64,000 nt of DNA from Paracoccus marcusii (lineage in GTDB: Bacteria; Pseudomonadota; Alphaproteobacteria; Rhodobacterales; Rhodobacteraceae), in assembly GCF_028621715.1 (NCBI RefSeq), contig NZ_CP117466.1, positions 754,501 to 818,500 on the forward strand, written 5' to 3'. How positions within the stretch are numbered: the stretch's first letter is position 1; each line of letters opens with the position of its first letter. Of the stretch, positions 29,403 to 38,036 are shown piece by piece. A program made the translations under genes and the position numbers. The notes beneath the pieces are model-generated. The model worked only from the letters and a program-made list of their open reading frames with translations, made no database searches and had not been told where the DNA came from.

Positions 29403-30254
29403 TCAGATCAGGCGACAGGGTTCCTGTTCCGGCCAATGCGCGAAGGGCAGGACCGCGCCGTCCCTGCGGCTGACATCGACGCGGGACAGATCGACGGTCG
29501 CGCGCACCCATCCCGGTGCGTCCATCTCTCCTTCGGCGATGATCCCGGTCTCGGGCCAGAAACCGTCGGGCGGGCCATAGATCGCGGCGCGGCCCCGGTT
29601 CTCGTCCAGCGCGGGCATCCAGTCGCAGGGGCCGACGGTAGGCGCCTGGACCACGACGCACTGGCTTTCCAGCGCGCGGGCCATCGCGCCGATGCGCACC
29701 CGGCTGAACCCCGCGACCGTGTCGGTGCAGCTGGGCACCAGCAGGAGCTGCGCCCCGGCCTGCGCCAGTACCCGTCCCAGCAACGGAAACTCGCTGTCAT
29801 AGCAGATGAGGATGCCGATCCGTCCCAAGGTCGTGTCGAAGATCCGCAGGCCGGGCGCGCCGGTGACATGCCATTCCTCGCGTTCGAACCGGGTCATGAT
29901 CTGCTTGTCCTGGTGGCCGATCACCCCGTCGGGGCCATACAGCACCGCACGGTTGACCGGGCGCGCGCCGTCGAAGGCCGGCCCCGACGCGCCCAGGATG
30001 TGACAGCCGTGCCGCGCCGCAAGGTCCGCATGCAGCGCCCGGACTTGCGGGTCCAGCGCCGCCACGGCATGCAGGCTGGCCTCCAGATCGCCGGCGACCG
30101 CGCGCCCGGACAGGGATGCCAGCTCCATCGCGCCGTATTCGGGGAAGACCAACAGATCGGCATCAGCATCCGAGACCCACCGTGCCAGCTTGGCGGCATA
30201 GGCGTCGAAGCTGTCGAACCAGTCGATCGGATAGGCGGCGGCGGCGATCTTCAC
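29403..30254 (-). CDS. Carbon-nitrogen hydrolase (nitrilase superfamily)
   Basis: A 283-residue amidase/nitrilase-fold protein. The Glu-Lys-Cys triad is visible: Glu39 in LVFPEYGAMEL, Lys117 in HQDKQIMTRFE and Cys151 in ILICYDSEFP. The start is the GTG at 30254, which overlaps the stop of the GNAT gene (GTGA, 30251-30254); the frame continues upstream only as shadow. It is the third gene of a minus-strand cassette with a SnoaL/NTF2-like gene and a GNAT gene. Amide substrate is unknown, but the coupling suggests a shared pathway with the acetyltransferase. Confidence 0.88.
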   Translation of the reverse strand: MKIAAAAYPIDWFDSFDAYAAKLARWVSDADADLLVFPEYGAMELASLSGRAVAGDLEASLHAVAALDPQVRALHADLAARHGCHILGASGPAFDGARPVNRAVLYGPDGVIGHQDKQIMTRFEREEWHVTGAPGLRIFDTTLGRIGILICYDSEFPLLGRVLAQAGAQLLLVPSCTDTVAGFSRVRIGAMARALESQCVVVQAPTVGPCDWMPALDENRGRAAIYGPPDGFWPETGIIAEGEMDAPGWVRATVDLSRVDVSRRDGAVLPFAHWPEQEPCRLI

Positions 30255-30835
30255 AGCGGTTTCATCCAGAATTGCAGGGTCTTTTCGGTCTCGGTGGCCT
30301 GGCCCAAGTCCTTCCAGGCGAACTGCGCAACGACGCCCGGCAGGGGCGCATAGCCGCGCTTGCGCCAGAACGCATCCAGCGGCCAGTACTCGGCCGGACG
30401 CATCGGGTGATCCGCGGGACGGATCACGCTGCAAAAGGCTGACCAGCGTGCGCCCAGGGCGCGGGCGTGATCCTCGCGCGCGTCGAAGAATGCATGGCCC
30501 AGCCCGTGCCCGCGATAGGCCCGCAGCAGCACCGATTCGGCACAATAGAAGATGTCGGACAGCGGTTCGGGACGATCCGCGAGTGCCGCGCCGAAATCGG
30601 CGGCGTGATCCGACATCGGCGCGCCCGTGGCCGCCCCCACGATCCGGTCCCCGTCCATCGCGGCGACCACGACTGCGCCGGGCGACTGGTAGGCGCGCAG
30701 ATAGTCGCGTTCGTAATCGGCATCGCCGTCATACAGGTATGGCCAGTCGCGGAACACGTCGATGCGCAGGCGCGCCACGTCGGGCAGCGCCTCGGCCAGC
30801 GCATCGCCGGTCAGGACGCGGACCGCGACGCTCAT
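30251..30835 (-). CDS. GNAT family N-acetyltransferase
   Basis: The 194-residue protein has the GNAT core. The acetyl-CoA-binding loop is in VLLRAYRGHGLGHAFFDARE near residue 108 (R/Q-x-x-G-x-G/A), preceded by the strands VVVAAMDGDRIVGAATGAPM. The C-terminal part WKDLGQATETEKTLQFWMKPL looks like a substrate-side extension. It begins inside the stop of the upstream SnoaL-like gene (ATGA, 30832-30835) and its stop overlaps the start of the nitrilase gene, so all three are likely translated in a coupled way. Acceptor substrate unknown. Confidence 0.85.
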   Translation of the reverse strand: MSVAVRVLTGDALAEALPDVARLRIDVFRDWPYLYDGDADYERDYLRAYQSPGAVVVAAMDGDRIVGAATGAPMSDHAADFGAALADRPEPLSDIFYCAESVLLRAYRGHGLGHAFFDAREDHARALGARWSAFCSVIRPADHPMRPAEYWPLDAFWRKRGYAPLPGVVAQFAWKDLGQATETEKTLQFWMKPL

Positions 30836-31233
30836 GCGCCGACCTGGGCCATCCAGTCGGCCAGGTTGTAATAGGTGGTCACCCGCGCGATGCGGCCGTC
30901 GCGGATGGTGAAGAACGCGCCCGCAGGCAGGCGATAGGTCTGGCCGCGGGCCTCGGGCAGGCCGGGATCGGTCTTCAGATAGGCCCCGTTCACGACGAAT
31001 TCCGCCGCCGCGCGGTCGCCCGCCTCGTTGGCCATGATGACCATGTCGGTCAGGTTTTCCCGATAGCTTTCGGTCATGTGGGCGTTGAATTCCGCGAACA
31101 GCGCGCGGCCGCGGCGGATCTTGCCCTCGTTCACGTGGTGCTCGACGTCGTCATGCAGCAGCGCCAGCATGTCGTCGGTGCGCCCCGCGTTGAAGGCGTC
31201 GTAATAGGCGGCGATCAGGGCCTTGGCATCCAT
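30832..31233 (-). CDS. SnoaL/NTF2-like protein (ketosteroid-isomerase-related)
   Basis: A 133-residue protein with an NTF2-like cone fold: ALIAAYYDAFNAGRTDDMLALLHDDVEHHVN at the N-terminus, then GRALFAEFNAHM and the C-terminal FFTIRDGRIARVTTYYN. The family includes isomerases, cyclases and dehydratases as well as non-enzymatic binders. The ATG at 31233 follows AAGGAG and is preferred over one 24 bases upstream. It is the first gene of the SnoaL-GNAT-nitrilase cassette and is divergent from manB. Confidence 0.83.
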   Translation of the reverse strand: MDAKALIAAYYDAFNAGRTDDMLALLHDDVEHHVNEGKIRRGRALFAEFNAHMTESYRENLTDMVIMANEAGDRAAAEFVVNGAYLKTDPGLPEARGQTYRLPAGAFFTIRDGRIARVTTYYNLADWMAQVGA

Positions 31234-31382
31234 CGGGGTCTCCTTGCTTTTGCGCAAGGCTAGCGTGCCGAACGCGCGCCGTCACCTGATCCCAAGGTCC
31301 GAGGGAACCAATCCGGCCCCGGCGGCCTTGAAAAACGGTTTGAACCTGTTAGCGCTGATGCAAACAGGAACCGGAGGACTTC

Positions 31383-32774
31383 ATGGACAATCGCGATCAG
31401 CTGGGCAAGCGCGAGATCACCTGCTTCAAGGCGTATGACGTGCGCGGAGAGCTGGGCAAGAACCTGGATGCGGACGTCGCCTATCGCATCGGTCGCGCCT
31501 TTGCGCAGGCGCGCGGCGCCAAGCGCGTCGTCGTGGGTCGCGACAGCCGCGAATCCTCGCCCGAACTGGCCGCGGCGCTGATCGAGGGCCTGACCGACGG
31601 CGGCGCCGACGTGCTGGACCTGGGCCTGGCCGGCACCGAGGAGGTGTATTTCCACACCGGCAACCAGGACACCGATGGCGGCATCGAGGTCACGGCCTCG
31701 CACAATCCGATCAACTACAACGGCATGAAGATCGTGGGTCGCGGCTCGGCGCCGCTGGACCCGGCGACCGAACTGCCGCCCATCGTCGATCTGGCCACCA
31801 ACGGCGAATTCGCCCCCACCACCACCAAGGGCAGCGTCACTGATTTCAGCCATGCCCGCGCCGAATACGCATCGCGCATGGCCGATTTCGTCGATGTGGC
31901 CGCGCTGCGCCCGATGAAGATCGTGGTGAATGCCGGCAACGGCACCGCGGGCCCTACCTTCGACGCGATCGCCGAGGAGCTGGAGCGTCGGGGCGCGCCG
32001 CTGACCTTCGTGCGGATGCACCACAACGTCGACAGCAGCTTTCCCAACGGCATCCCCAACCCTCTGCTGGACGAGAACCAGCCCCCCACCGTCGCGCGGA
32101 TGAAGGAAGAAAAGGCCGACCTGGGCGTGGCCTGGGACGGCGATTTCGACCGCTGCTTCTTCTTCGACGAGAACGGGCGCTTCATTCCCGGGGAATACAT
32201 CGTGGGCCTGCTGGGCGCGGCATTCCTGGAGAAGTCGCCCGGCGAGAAGATCGTCCATGACCCCCGCGTGATCATGAACACCCGTGCCATGATCGAAGAG
32301 GCCGGCGGCGAAGCCGTGGTGTCCAAGACCGGCCATGCCTTCATCAAGCGCAAGATGCGCGATGTCAGCGCGATCTATGGCGGAGAGATGTCGGCGCATC
32401 ACTATTTCCGCGACTTCTACTATTGCGACAGCGGCATGATCCCGTGGCTGCTGATGATCGAACTGCTGTCGCGCAAGGGCATGACCCTGGCCGAGATGCT
32501 GGAAGAGCGGATGCGCCTGTATCCGTCGTCCGGAGAGACGAACTACACCATCTCGGACCCGGATGCGGCCATCGCGCGCCTGATCGAAACCTACGAGCCG
32601 CAGGCCGACAGCCGGGACGACCTGGACGGGGTTTCGCTGAACTTTGGCAAGTGGCGGTTCAACCTGCGCAAGTCGAACACCGAACCGGTGGTGCGCCTGA
32701 ACGTCGAATCCGACGGCGACGCGGCGCTGGTGCGCGAAAAGCAGGCCGAACTGGCGGCGCTGCTGAAGGCGTGA
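31383..32774 (+). CDS. manB: Phosphomannomutase / phosphoglucomutase
   Basis: This alpha-D-phosphohexomutase of 463 residues interconverts the 6- and 1-phosphates of mannose or glucose for sugar-nucleotide synthesis. The phosphoserine loop TASHNPINYNG is near residue 103, the metal-binding DGDFDRC near 255, the sugar-specificity loop GGEMSAHHYF near 336 and the phosphate-binding RKSNTEPVVR near 430. The N-terminus (CFKAYDVRGELG) resembles E. coli ManB/CpsG. It opens the surface-glycan region and can feed galU with glucose-1-phosphate or a GDP-mannose route. Confidence 0.93.
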   Translation: MDNRDQLGKREITCFKAYDVRGELGKNLDADVAYRIGRAFAQARGAKRVVVGRDSRESSPELAAALIEGLTDGGADVLDLGLAGTEEVYFHTGNQDTDGGIEVTASHNPINYNGMKIVGRGSAPLDPATELPPIVDLATNGEFAPTTTKGSVTDFSHARAEYASRMADFVDVAALRPMKIVVNAGNGTAGPTFDAIAEELERRGAPLTFVRMHHNVDSSFPNGIPNPLLDENQPPTVARMKEEKADLGVAWDGDFDRCFFFDENGRFIPGEYIVGLLGAAFLEKSPGEKIVHDPRVIMNTRAMIEEAGGEAVVSKTGHAFIKRKMRDVSAIYGGEMSAHHYFRDFYYCDSGMIPWLLMIELLSRKGMTLAEMLEERMRLYPSSGETNYTISDPDAAIARLIETYEPQADSRDDLDGVSLNFGKWRFNLRKSNTEPVVRLNVESDGDAALVREKQAELAALLKA

Positions 32775-32781
32775 CGGGCAG

Positions 32782-32799
32782 GCGGGCCGAAAGGCCCGC
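32782..32799. terminator. Bidirectional terminator hairpin
   Basis: GCGGGCC (32782-32788), GAAA tetraloop, GGCCCGC (32793-32799), in the 28-base gap between the convergent manB and sulfotransferase genes. Confidence 0.65.
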
Positions 32800-32802
32800 G
32801 CC

Positions 32803-34194
32803 CTAGTCCGAAAACCCGAAGGCGATGTAGTCGCGCAGGTACGCCTGACGCGCGGCCTGCAGCAGGGCCTTGTCGCGCAGGAAATCGGGCATCGGCTGAA
32901 CCTTCAGCCCCGCCAGGCGTGCGTCGTCGATCCCTGCCGCGCGGGCCAGCGTGGGCAGTTCGTCGGCGATGCGGTCCTCGCGGATCAGCATGTCGGGGCT
33001 GGCCACGCGGCTGAACCCGGCGATCACCTCGGACTGGCTGGCCCAACCGGCATGGGTGGGCAGCGTGGTCTGGCCGTTCAGGTTGCGTTTCAGGAAGGCC
33101 AGGAACTGTGCGAACAGCTCCAGCTGCGCCTGACGATCAAACCCCGCCAATGCCGCGTCCGGCGGCAGCGCCACGCGATGGACGTCGCGCATCAGCTGAC
33201 GCAGTTCGGGGCGGCTGTCGGTCAGCAGCTGCCGGAACGCCGTCCAGGCCCGGTGCAGCGGGTGGCGCAGCACCGCAAAGCTGCGATGGCCGGGATGCTG
33301 GCGTTTCCACTGGCGCAGGCTGGTCTGGGTGAAATCGCCCGACACCGCGCCCAGTGTCGCCATCCAGTCGCGCACCGCATCCCCCGGCCCGCAGCGGACT
33401 GGCATGAAGATCAGCCCCTGCCCCGCCTCGACCGCGGAAAAGCTGGGCACGGAGGGGCCACGACGCGGTTCGAAATTCGGGATGCGGCGCAACATGAACG
33501 GGTCGATCTGCGCCAGGTCCGCCTGCATCTCGTCGAAATTGCGGACCTTGTCGGCCAGTTCGCGAGGGTTCTGGGGCACCTGGTCGCTGGCGGGTTCGAC
33601 CCGTGCGATGTCGGTGCGGCCCAGCCAGTGGACCAGGCCGGTCATCACCTCGGGGTCGCGCAGGTCCTCGTATCCCAGCCAGAAGGCGGTCTGCCCGGTC
33701 ACCTGCAACCGGTGCATCACGCGCAGCTGAAACCGCTCGACAGCCGCGATGGTGTCGCGGAACTCTGGCCCGTCATAGGTGATCGCGGCGGGGATCGGAG
33801 TCTCCGTCTCGTTCAGCTTCCACTGGTTCGTCTCGCGCGCAAGCTGGGTCGAGACATAGCTGTCCAGCGGGTTGCGGGTCAGCACGATCTTGGCGCATTC
33901 GGGGTCATGCATGATCGCGTCGAAGACCCGCGGATCGTGATCGTGGAAATAGCGGAAGCCCGGCAGATGGCCGGGCCGGTCGAACAGCCTGTCCAGCAGG
34001 ACCATCGGGTCGGCCTCGCGCTGGGCGCGGGTGACGCCCTGCAATTCGTCCTTGTCGGGCCAGCCCATCATGTAGGGGTTGAACGCCTCGCCAAAGCAGG
34101 TGACGCCCCGCAGCGCGTTCAGCGTCGCCTCCAGCAGGTTCGAGCCCGTGCGCATCTCGGCGAAGATGACGAAGCGGCGGAACGGAACGGTCAT
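32803..34194 (-). CDS. Two-part sulfotransferase family protein
   Basis: The 463-residue protein looks like two sulfotransferase-type halves. The N-terminal half has a PAPS 5'-phosphosulfate loop in MRTGSNLLEATLN (residues 14-26) and a 3'-phosphate motif in LTRNPLDSYVS (105-115), like Stf0/NodH enzymes. The C-terminal half, from about residue 255, has a weaker loop (MPVRCGPGDAVRDW) and FAVLRHPLHRAW near 310, recalling the Sulfotransfer_2 group. The last gene of the galU-galE-glycosyltransferase run, it starts inside the upstream stop (ATGA, 34191-34194). It probably sulfates a glycan, with cysQ able to remove the PAP by-product. Confidence 0.8.
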   Translation of the reverse strand: MTVPFRRFVIFAEMRTGSNLLEATLNALRGVTCFGEAFNPYMMGWPDKDELQGVTRAQREADPMVLLDRLFDRPGHLPGFRYFHDHDPRVFDAIMHDPECAKIVLTRNPLDSYVSTQLARETNQWKLNETETPIPAAITYDGPEFRDTIAAVERFQLRVMHRLQVTGQTAFWLGYEDLRDPEVMTGLVHWLGRTDIARVEPASDQVPQNPRELADKVRNFDEMQADLAQIDPFMLRRIPNFEPRRGPSVPSFSAVEAGQGLIFMPVRCGPGDAVRDWMATLGAVSGDFTQTSLRQWKRQHPGHRSFAVLRHPLHRAWTAFRQLLTDSRPELRQLMRDVHRVALPPDAALAGFDRQAQLELFAQFLAFLKRNLNGQTTLPTHAGWASQSEVIAGFSRVASPDMLIREDRIADELPTLARAAGIDDARLAGLKVQPMPDFLRDKALLQAARQAYLRDYIAFGFSD

Positions 34195-35894
34195 TCGGCG
34201 GCGGTCCTTTCGGGAAGGGGAATGTCCGGCATGGGCAGGCCGTCGCCGAACATGCGCGGACGCAGGCCGGAATTGCGCAGCCGCCGCAGCAGCTCGGGCA
34301 GCCCGTGCAGGTCGCGCATCTGCGGCATGTCGGTGGGCGCGTCCGCCAGGCGCGGCAGCTGGGCCAGGGACTGGAACAGCATCTCCTGGGGGCGGGCCAG
34401 GAAGTCGGACAGTTCATGGACATGCACGCGCGCCTTGACCCAGACCGAATTCAGCACGTCCATCTGCGCGATCTCGGCCCGCTGCAGCAGGGCCGTGACC
34501 CGGCGGATGTCGTCGAAGGGCATGTCCGATCGCAGCAGCGGCAGCATCCAGGCCCCGGTGACCACATGGATATGGGCGTTCGGGTCCGTGGCGATGAACC
34601 AGTTCAGCGCCTGGTTGTCGCGCGGGCTGAACTGGAACACTTGCATCCGCGTGGTGATGCGGATCAGCGCGGTCAGGAACCCATGCGGGTCGCGGTCGCG
34701 GATCAGCGTGCTGGACGAGATCGCCCCCGGGCCGATCTGCGGGCGGCCGCCGAATTCCACCGTCTCGGGCCCCAGCAGGTGGCCGTGGACATCGGCGTCG
34801 ACCTGCGCGGACAGCCACCCCTCGAAGCCGGGAAAGATGTCGGAAAAGCCCTGGAACATCGCATAGGGGGCCGATGTCTTGCCGTTCTCGGCATCCTTGC
34901 GCGGAAAGCGCGACTGCATGTAGAGGCCGGGCCGCCCCAGCAGGCGGCGGCGGACCGTCCGGTTGATCAGGCGTTCGATCCGTTGGGGCTGGGGCGCGGA
35001 CAGATCGGGGCGGGCACCGGCCGGACGCGGGAAATGCGCCAGAAGATGCGCGGCTTCGGGCCAGACCTTACGCGCCACGAAGCAGCGCGACTCCTCCAGC
35101 ATCAGGGCGTGGTCGTCGTACAGCTGATAGGGCCTGCCGTCGTGGTCGAACTTGGCCAGGGTCAGCGAATGGCTTTCGATGCGGGTCGCGTGGCGCCGCG
35201 CCAGCGTCTGGAAATAGCTTTCGTCCGGGATCCAGACCATGCGGAAATAGCGGTCGAACTCGGCCCGGCGCGGATCGTCCAGGATCGCGCGCAGCGTCGT
35301 CACCGTCAGGCACCACCATTGCGCGCCCAGATGCGGGGTCAGCCCCTTGGGCAGCCTGCGGCGGATGCCCAGACGGCGCTGCCACTCGGTCAGGCGGTCG
35401 AACAGCCAGCGCCGCCTGCGCCAGTCCAGCGGATAGAACAGGGTAAAGCGTTCCTCGTTCAGCCCGCCAACGGTCCAGCCGACGTCCAGCGCGCTGACGC
35501 TTTCGATATGGTCGCGGTCGGGGTCCTGCGCCAGGAACGCCGTCAGGTCACGCACCGGGCGCAGCGGAAGGCAGGCCCCGGATGCCAGATAGACATGGGT
35601 GACGTCGGAGAAGCTGTCCAGCAGCAGCCGCGCCGCATCCTGGGTGGCGCGCACCAGGCTGAAGCGGCCCCAGTCGCAGGTGTGGCGCCGCGACCAGACG
35701 ATGCCGGGAAGGTCGGACAGTTCGACCTGCATCCGCGCCACCGACCGGGCCGAGGCCTTGGCATCGACATGGATCGCCACCCGAGCGCCGCCCTGGACCC
35801 AGATCCGCGCCATGTGGGCCGCCACGTCCAGGCGCGCATGGCACAGAAGCACCACCCCCAGCCTGACACGGCGCACCTCCACCGGGCCCGTCAT
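34191..35894 (-). CDS. Core-2/I-branching-type glycosyltransferase with DUF5928 C-terminus
   Basis: The 567-residue protein starts with a beta-1,6-N-acetylglucosaminyltransferase-like domain (PF02485 group): LGVVLLCHARLDVAAHMARIW at the N-terminus, AIHVDAKAS near 43, YLASGACLPLRP near 99 and WIPDESYFQTLA near 220. A C-terminal DUF5928-like part has GFSDIFPGFEGWLSAQVDAD near 345. This pairing is common in Rhodobacterales. The start at 35894 overlaps the upstream stop (ATGA) and is preferred to the longer frame to 35972. Acceptor and donor are not known; GlcNAc is the family donor. Confidence 0.83.
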   Translation of the reverse strand: MTGPVEVRRVRLGVVLLCHARLDVAAHMARIWVQGGARVAIHVDAKASARSVARMQVELSDLPGIVWSRRHTCDWGRFSLVRATQDAARLLLDSFSDVTHVYLASGACLPLRPVRDLTAFLAQDPDRDHIESVSALDVGWTVGGLNEERFTLFYPLDWRRRRWLFDRLTEWQRRLGIRRRLPKGLTPHLGAQWWCLTVTTLRAILDDPRRAEFDRYFRMVWIPDESYFQTLARRHATRIESHSLTLAKFDHDGRPYQLYDDHALMLEESRCFVARKVWPEAAHLLAHFPRPAGARPDLSAPQPQRIERLINRTVRRRLLGRPGLYMQSRFPRKDAENGKTSAPYAMFQGFSDIFPGFEGWLSAQVDADVHGHLLGPETVEFGGRPQIGPGAISSSTLIRDRDPHGFLTALIRITTRMQVFQFSPRDNQALNWFIATDPNAHIHVVTGAWMLPLLRSDMPFDDIRRVTALLQRAEIAQMDVLNSVWVKARVHVHELSDFLARPQEMLFQSLAQLPRLADAPTDMPQMRDLHGLPELLRRLRNSGLRPRMFGDGLPMPDIPLPERTAAE

Positions 35895-36916
35895 GCCCAG
35901 TTCCCCCGGGAGATCAGCCCCAGATCCTCCAGCTGGCGCCAGTCGGCGTATTCGCGCGATTCGCTGCACCACAGGTCGGTGCCGCCGCGCAGCCCGGCGT
36001 GATACGCCTTGTATTCCTTGCTGTTGGCATAATGCTGGCGACGGTCCAGCTCCTCGGCGGACTTGTCGGCGAAGGTGGACAGGAACTTGGCGTGCAGCAG
36101 GCAGCCCGATGCCATCTCTCCGCCGGCCTCGTCATAGACCATGTTCAGATGGCGGGGCAGCAGCATGTGGGTCGAACTGACATAGGCATAGCGCCAGTCC
36201 CACCTGACCAGCGGGGTCTTGTTCAGCGCCGGGCCGGACAGGGGTTCGGCAGTGAAGAACTTGCGCGTGCGCGGACCGCCCTGGATCCACAGATTGCCGT
36301 AATAGGGGTTCTTGCTGATCGTATAGTTCGCCGGATCGAACCATCGGGCGATGGTGAACGGGTCCGTCCCCTCGGCATAAGGTTCGTCCTCGATATGGCC
36401 GCGGGGGTACATGTCCAGCAGCATGGCCGGAAAGCTGCGCCGCCCCGAGGCCTCCAGCCAGTCGGTCAGGGCGGGCAGCGGGCGCGAATCGCAATGCGGA
36501 TAGATCAGGAACTCGTCCGGATCGACGGTCAGGCACCAATGCCCGTGGCCGTACTTCGCCAGAAGCCGGTTGATCCAGTCCATCCCGAACCGCGACCGCT
36601 TGTAGCCGGCATTGGTCCACCACAGTGACACGTCGGGCTGTTCGGCCAGGTAATTGCCGCTGCCGTCGTCGCTGTTGTTGTTCACGAACAGAAAGTGATT
36701 CACGCCCAGGTTGCGGTAATAGTTCAGAAAGAACGGCAGCCGCACCCGTTCGTTGCGCATCGTCACCAGGGCCAGGATGTCGTTCTTGCGGATCTGGGCA
36801 GTGCGGTTGACCACGGGCCGCAGGGCCCGCCGCCGGTTGAACGCGCGCGCGATCAGGTACTGCCGTTCGGCCCTGCGCCGCAGGCGGTCGGGGATCGGGA
36901 ACCGGCCCATGCGCAT
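35891..36916 (-). CDS. Glycosyltransferase family 2-like (PF13704 type), paralogue A
   Basis: The 341-residue protein is a GT-A type glycosyltransferase of the Glyco_tranf_2_4 group. It has DILALVTMRNERVRLPFFLNYYRNLGV near residue 50, a DD-type acid cluster in NNNSDDGSGN, and the metal-site-like TVDPDEFLIYP near 130. It is clearly related to the next gene (see 37014-38036). The start is uncertain: ATGs at 36916 and 36910 are likely, while the frame runs on to 37039 and would overlap the upstream gene. Member of the galU-to-sulfotransferase run. Confidence 0.82.
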   Translation of the reverse strand: MRMGRFPIPDRLRRRAERQYLIARAFNRRRALRPVVNRTAQIRKNDILALVTMRNERVRLPFFLNYYRNLGVNHFLFVNNNSDDGSGNYLAEQPDVSLWWTNAGYKRSRFGMDWINRLLAKYGHGHWCLTVDPDEFLIYPHCDSRPLPALTDWLEASGRRSFPAMLLDMYPRGHIEDEPYAEGTDPFTIARWFDPANYTISKNPYYGNLWIQGGPRTRKFFTAEPLSGPALNKTPLVRWDWRYAYVSSTHMLLPRHLNMVYDEAGGEMASGCLLHAKFLSTFADKSAEELDRRQHYANSKEYKAYHAGLRGGTDLWCSESREYADWRQLEDLGLISRGNWA

Positions 36917-37013
36917 CACGCGGACCGGCGATCGGCAGAAGATGTGCGGCGCGACGTCATGCCCTAGCAATGTGCAGGACACCCCGTTTTGGCAAGCCCA
37001 TTCAGCGCTTTGG

Positions 37014-38036
37014 TCAACGCGGCCAGTCGCCTGTGCCAATCAGGCCAAGGTCGACAAGCTGCCGCCACCCCGTGAATCGCACCGATTCCGGCCCGTGCAG
37101 CCGCGGCCCGGCCGCAACCGCGCGGTGATAGTCGGCATAGGCATCGGGGTCCGCGAAATGCTGGCGCCGACCCAGTTCTTCATGCGACTTGGCGACGATG
37201 TCGGGCAGGAACTTGCCGTGCAGAAGCGCGCCCGACAGCCGTGCATCGCCCGGCCCGTCATAGATCAGGTTCAGCCGGGGCGGCAGGATCGAATGGGTCG
37301 AGTTCACATAGACGGCCCGCCCGGTCCAGCGCATCAGCGGCAGCTTGTTCATCGTGGGCGCGCGTCGCGGGGCATCGGCAAAGAACACCCGGTCGCGGAC
37401 ACCGCCCTGCAACCACAGGTTTTGGCGCGGCATCGCCCGGCTGGACCGCCATGGCCCCGCGTCGAACCAGGGCAGACGCCGTGTCAGCGGCGCCTCCGGG
37501 GGTGCGTCGGCGGTGCCCAGCGGTCCCGACGGATACAGGTCCAGCATCACCGCCCCCAGCCCCGGCTGCCCGATCCGGTCCAGATGGGCCGTCAGATCGG
37601 GCAGCGGCCGGGTATCGTGATGGGGATAGACCAGCAGTTCATCGGCATCGACGGTCGCGCACCAATGCCCCCGCCCGAAGCGCCACAGCAGCGCGCCGGC
37701 CCAATCCAGCCCGAACCGCGCCTCGCGATAGCTGGCGTCGCAGCGCCACAGCGACACGTCGGGCTGGGCGGCCAGAAACCGGTCCGACCCGTCCGTGCCG
37801 GCGTTGTCGATGATCAGGAAATGCGCGACGCCCAAGCGGCGATAATGGTCCAGAAACCCCGGCAGGTGTGCGATCTCGTTGCGCAGGGTGGTCACGGCCA
37901 GAATGTCGGCGGGGCGGATGGCGGCGGTACGGTCGGCGACCGGCTGCAGCAGATGGCGCGCCCTGAGGGCGCGCCAGATCAGTTCGCGGCGTTTCCAGCG
38001 CAGGCGATAGGCCTGCCACGCCGCGCGCGGTGTCAC
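37014..38036 (-). CDS. Glycosyltransferase family 2-like (PF13704 type), paralogue B
   Basis: This 340-residue GT-A type protein shares with paralogue A the sequence pattern DILAxxTxRNE, LPxFLxxYRxLGVxHFL, QPDVSLW, RFGxDW, GHWCxTVDxDE and LPRLNLIYD-like text near the end. The pair probably arose by tandem duplication. The chosen start is the GTG at 38036, which overlaps the galE stop as GTGA (38033-38036); the frame upstream of it is galE in another phase. Acceptor unknown; likely part of assembly of a surface glycan. Confidence 0.82.
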   Translation of the reverse strand: MTPRAAWQAYRLRWKRRELIWRALRARHLLQPVADRTAAIRPADILAVTTLRNEIAHLPGFLDHYRRLGVAHFLIIDNAGTDGSDRFLAAQPDVSLWRCDASYREARFGLDWAGALLWRFGRGHWCATVDADELLVYPHHDTRPLPDLTAHLDRIGQPGLGAVMLDLYPSGPLGTADAPPEAPLTRRLPWFDAGPWRSSRAMPRQNLWLQGGVRDRVFFADAPRRAPTMNKLPLMRWTGRAVYVNSTHSILPPRLNLIYDGPGDARLSGALLHGKFLPDIVAKSHEELGRRQHFADPDAYADYHRAVAAGPRLHGPESVRFTGWRQLVDLGLIGTGDWPR

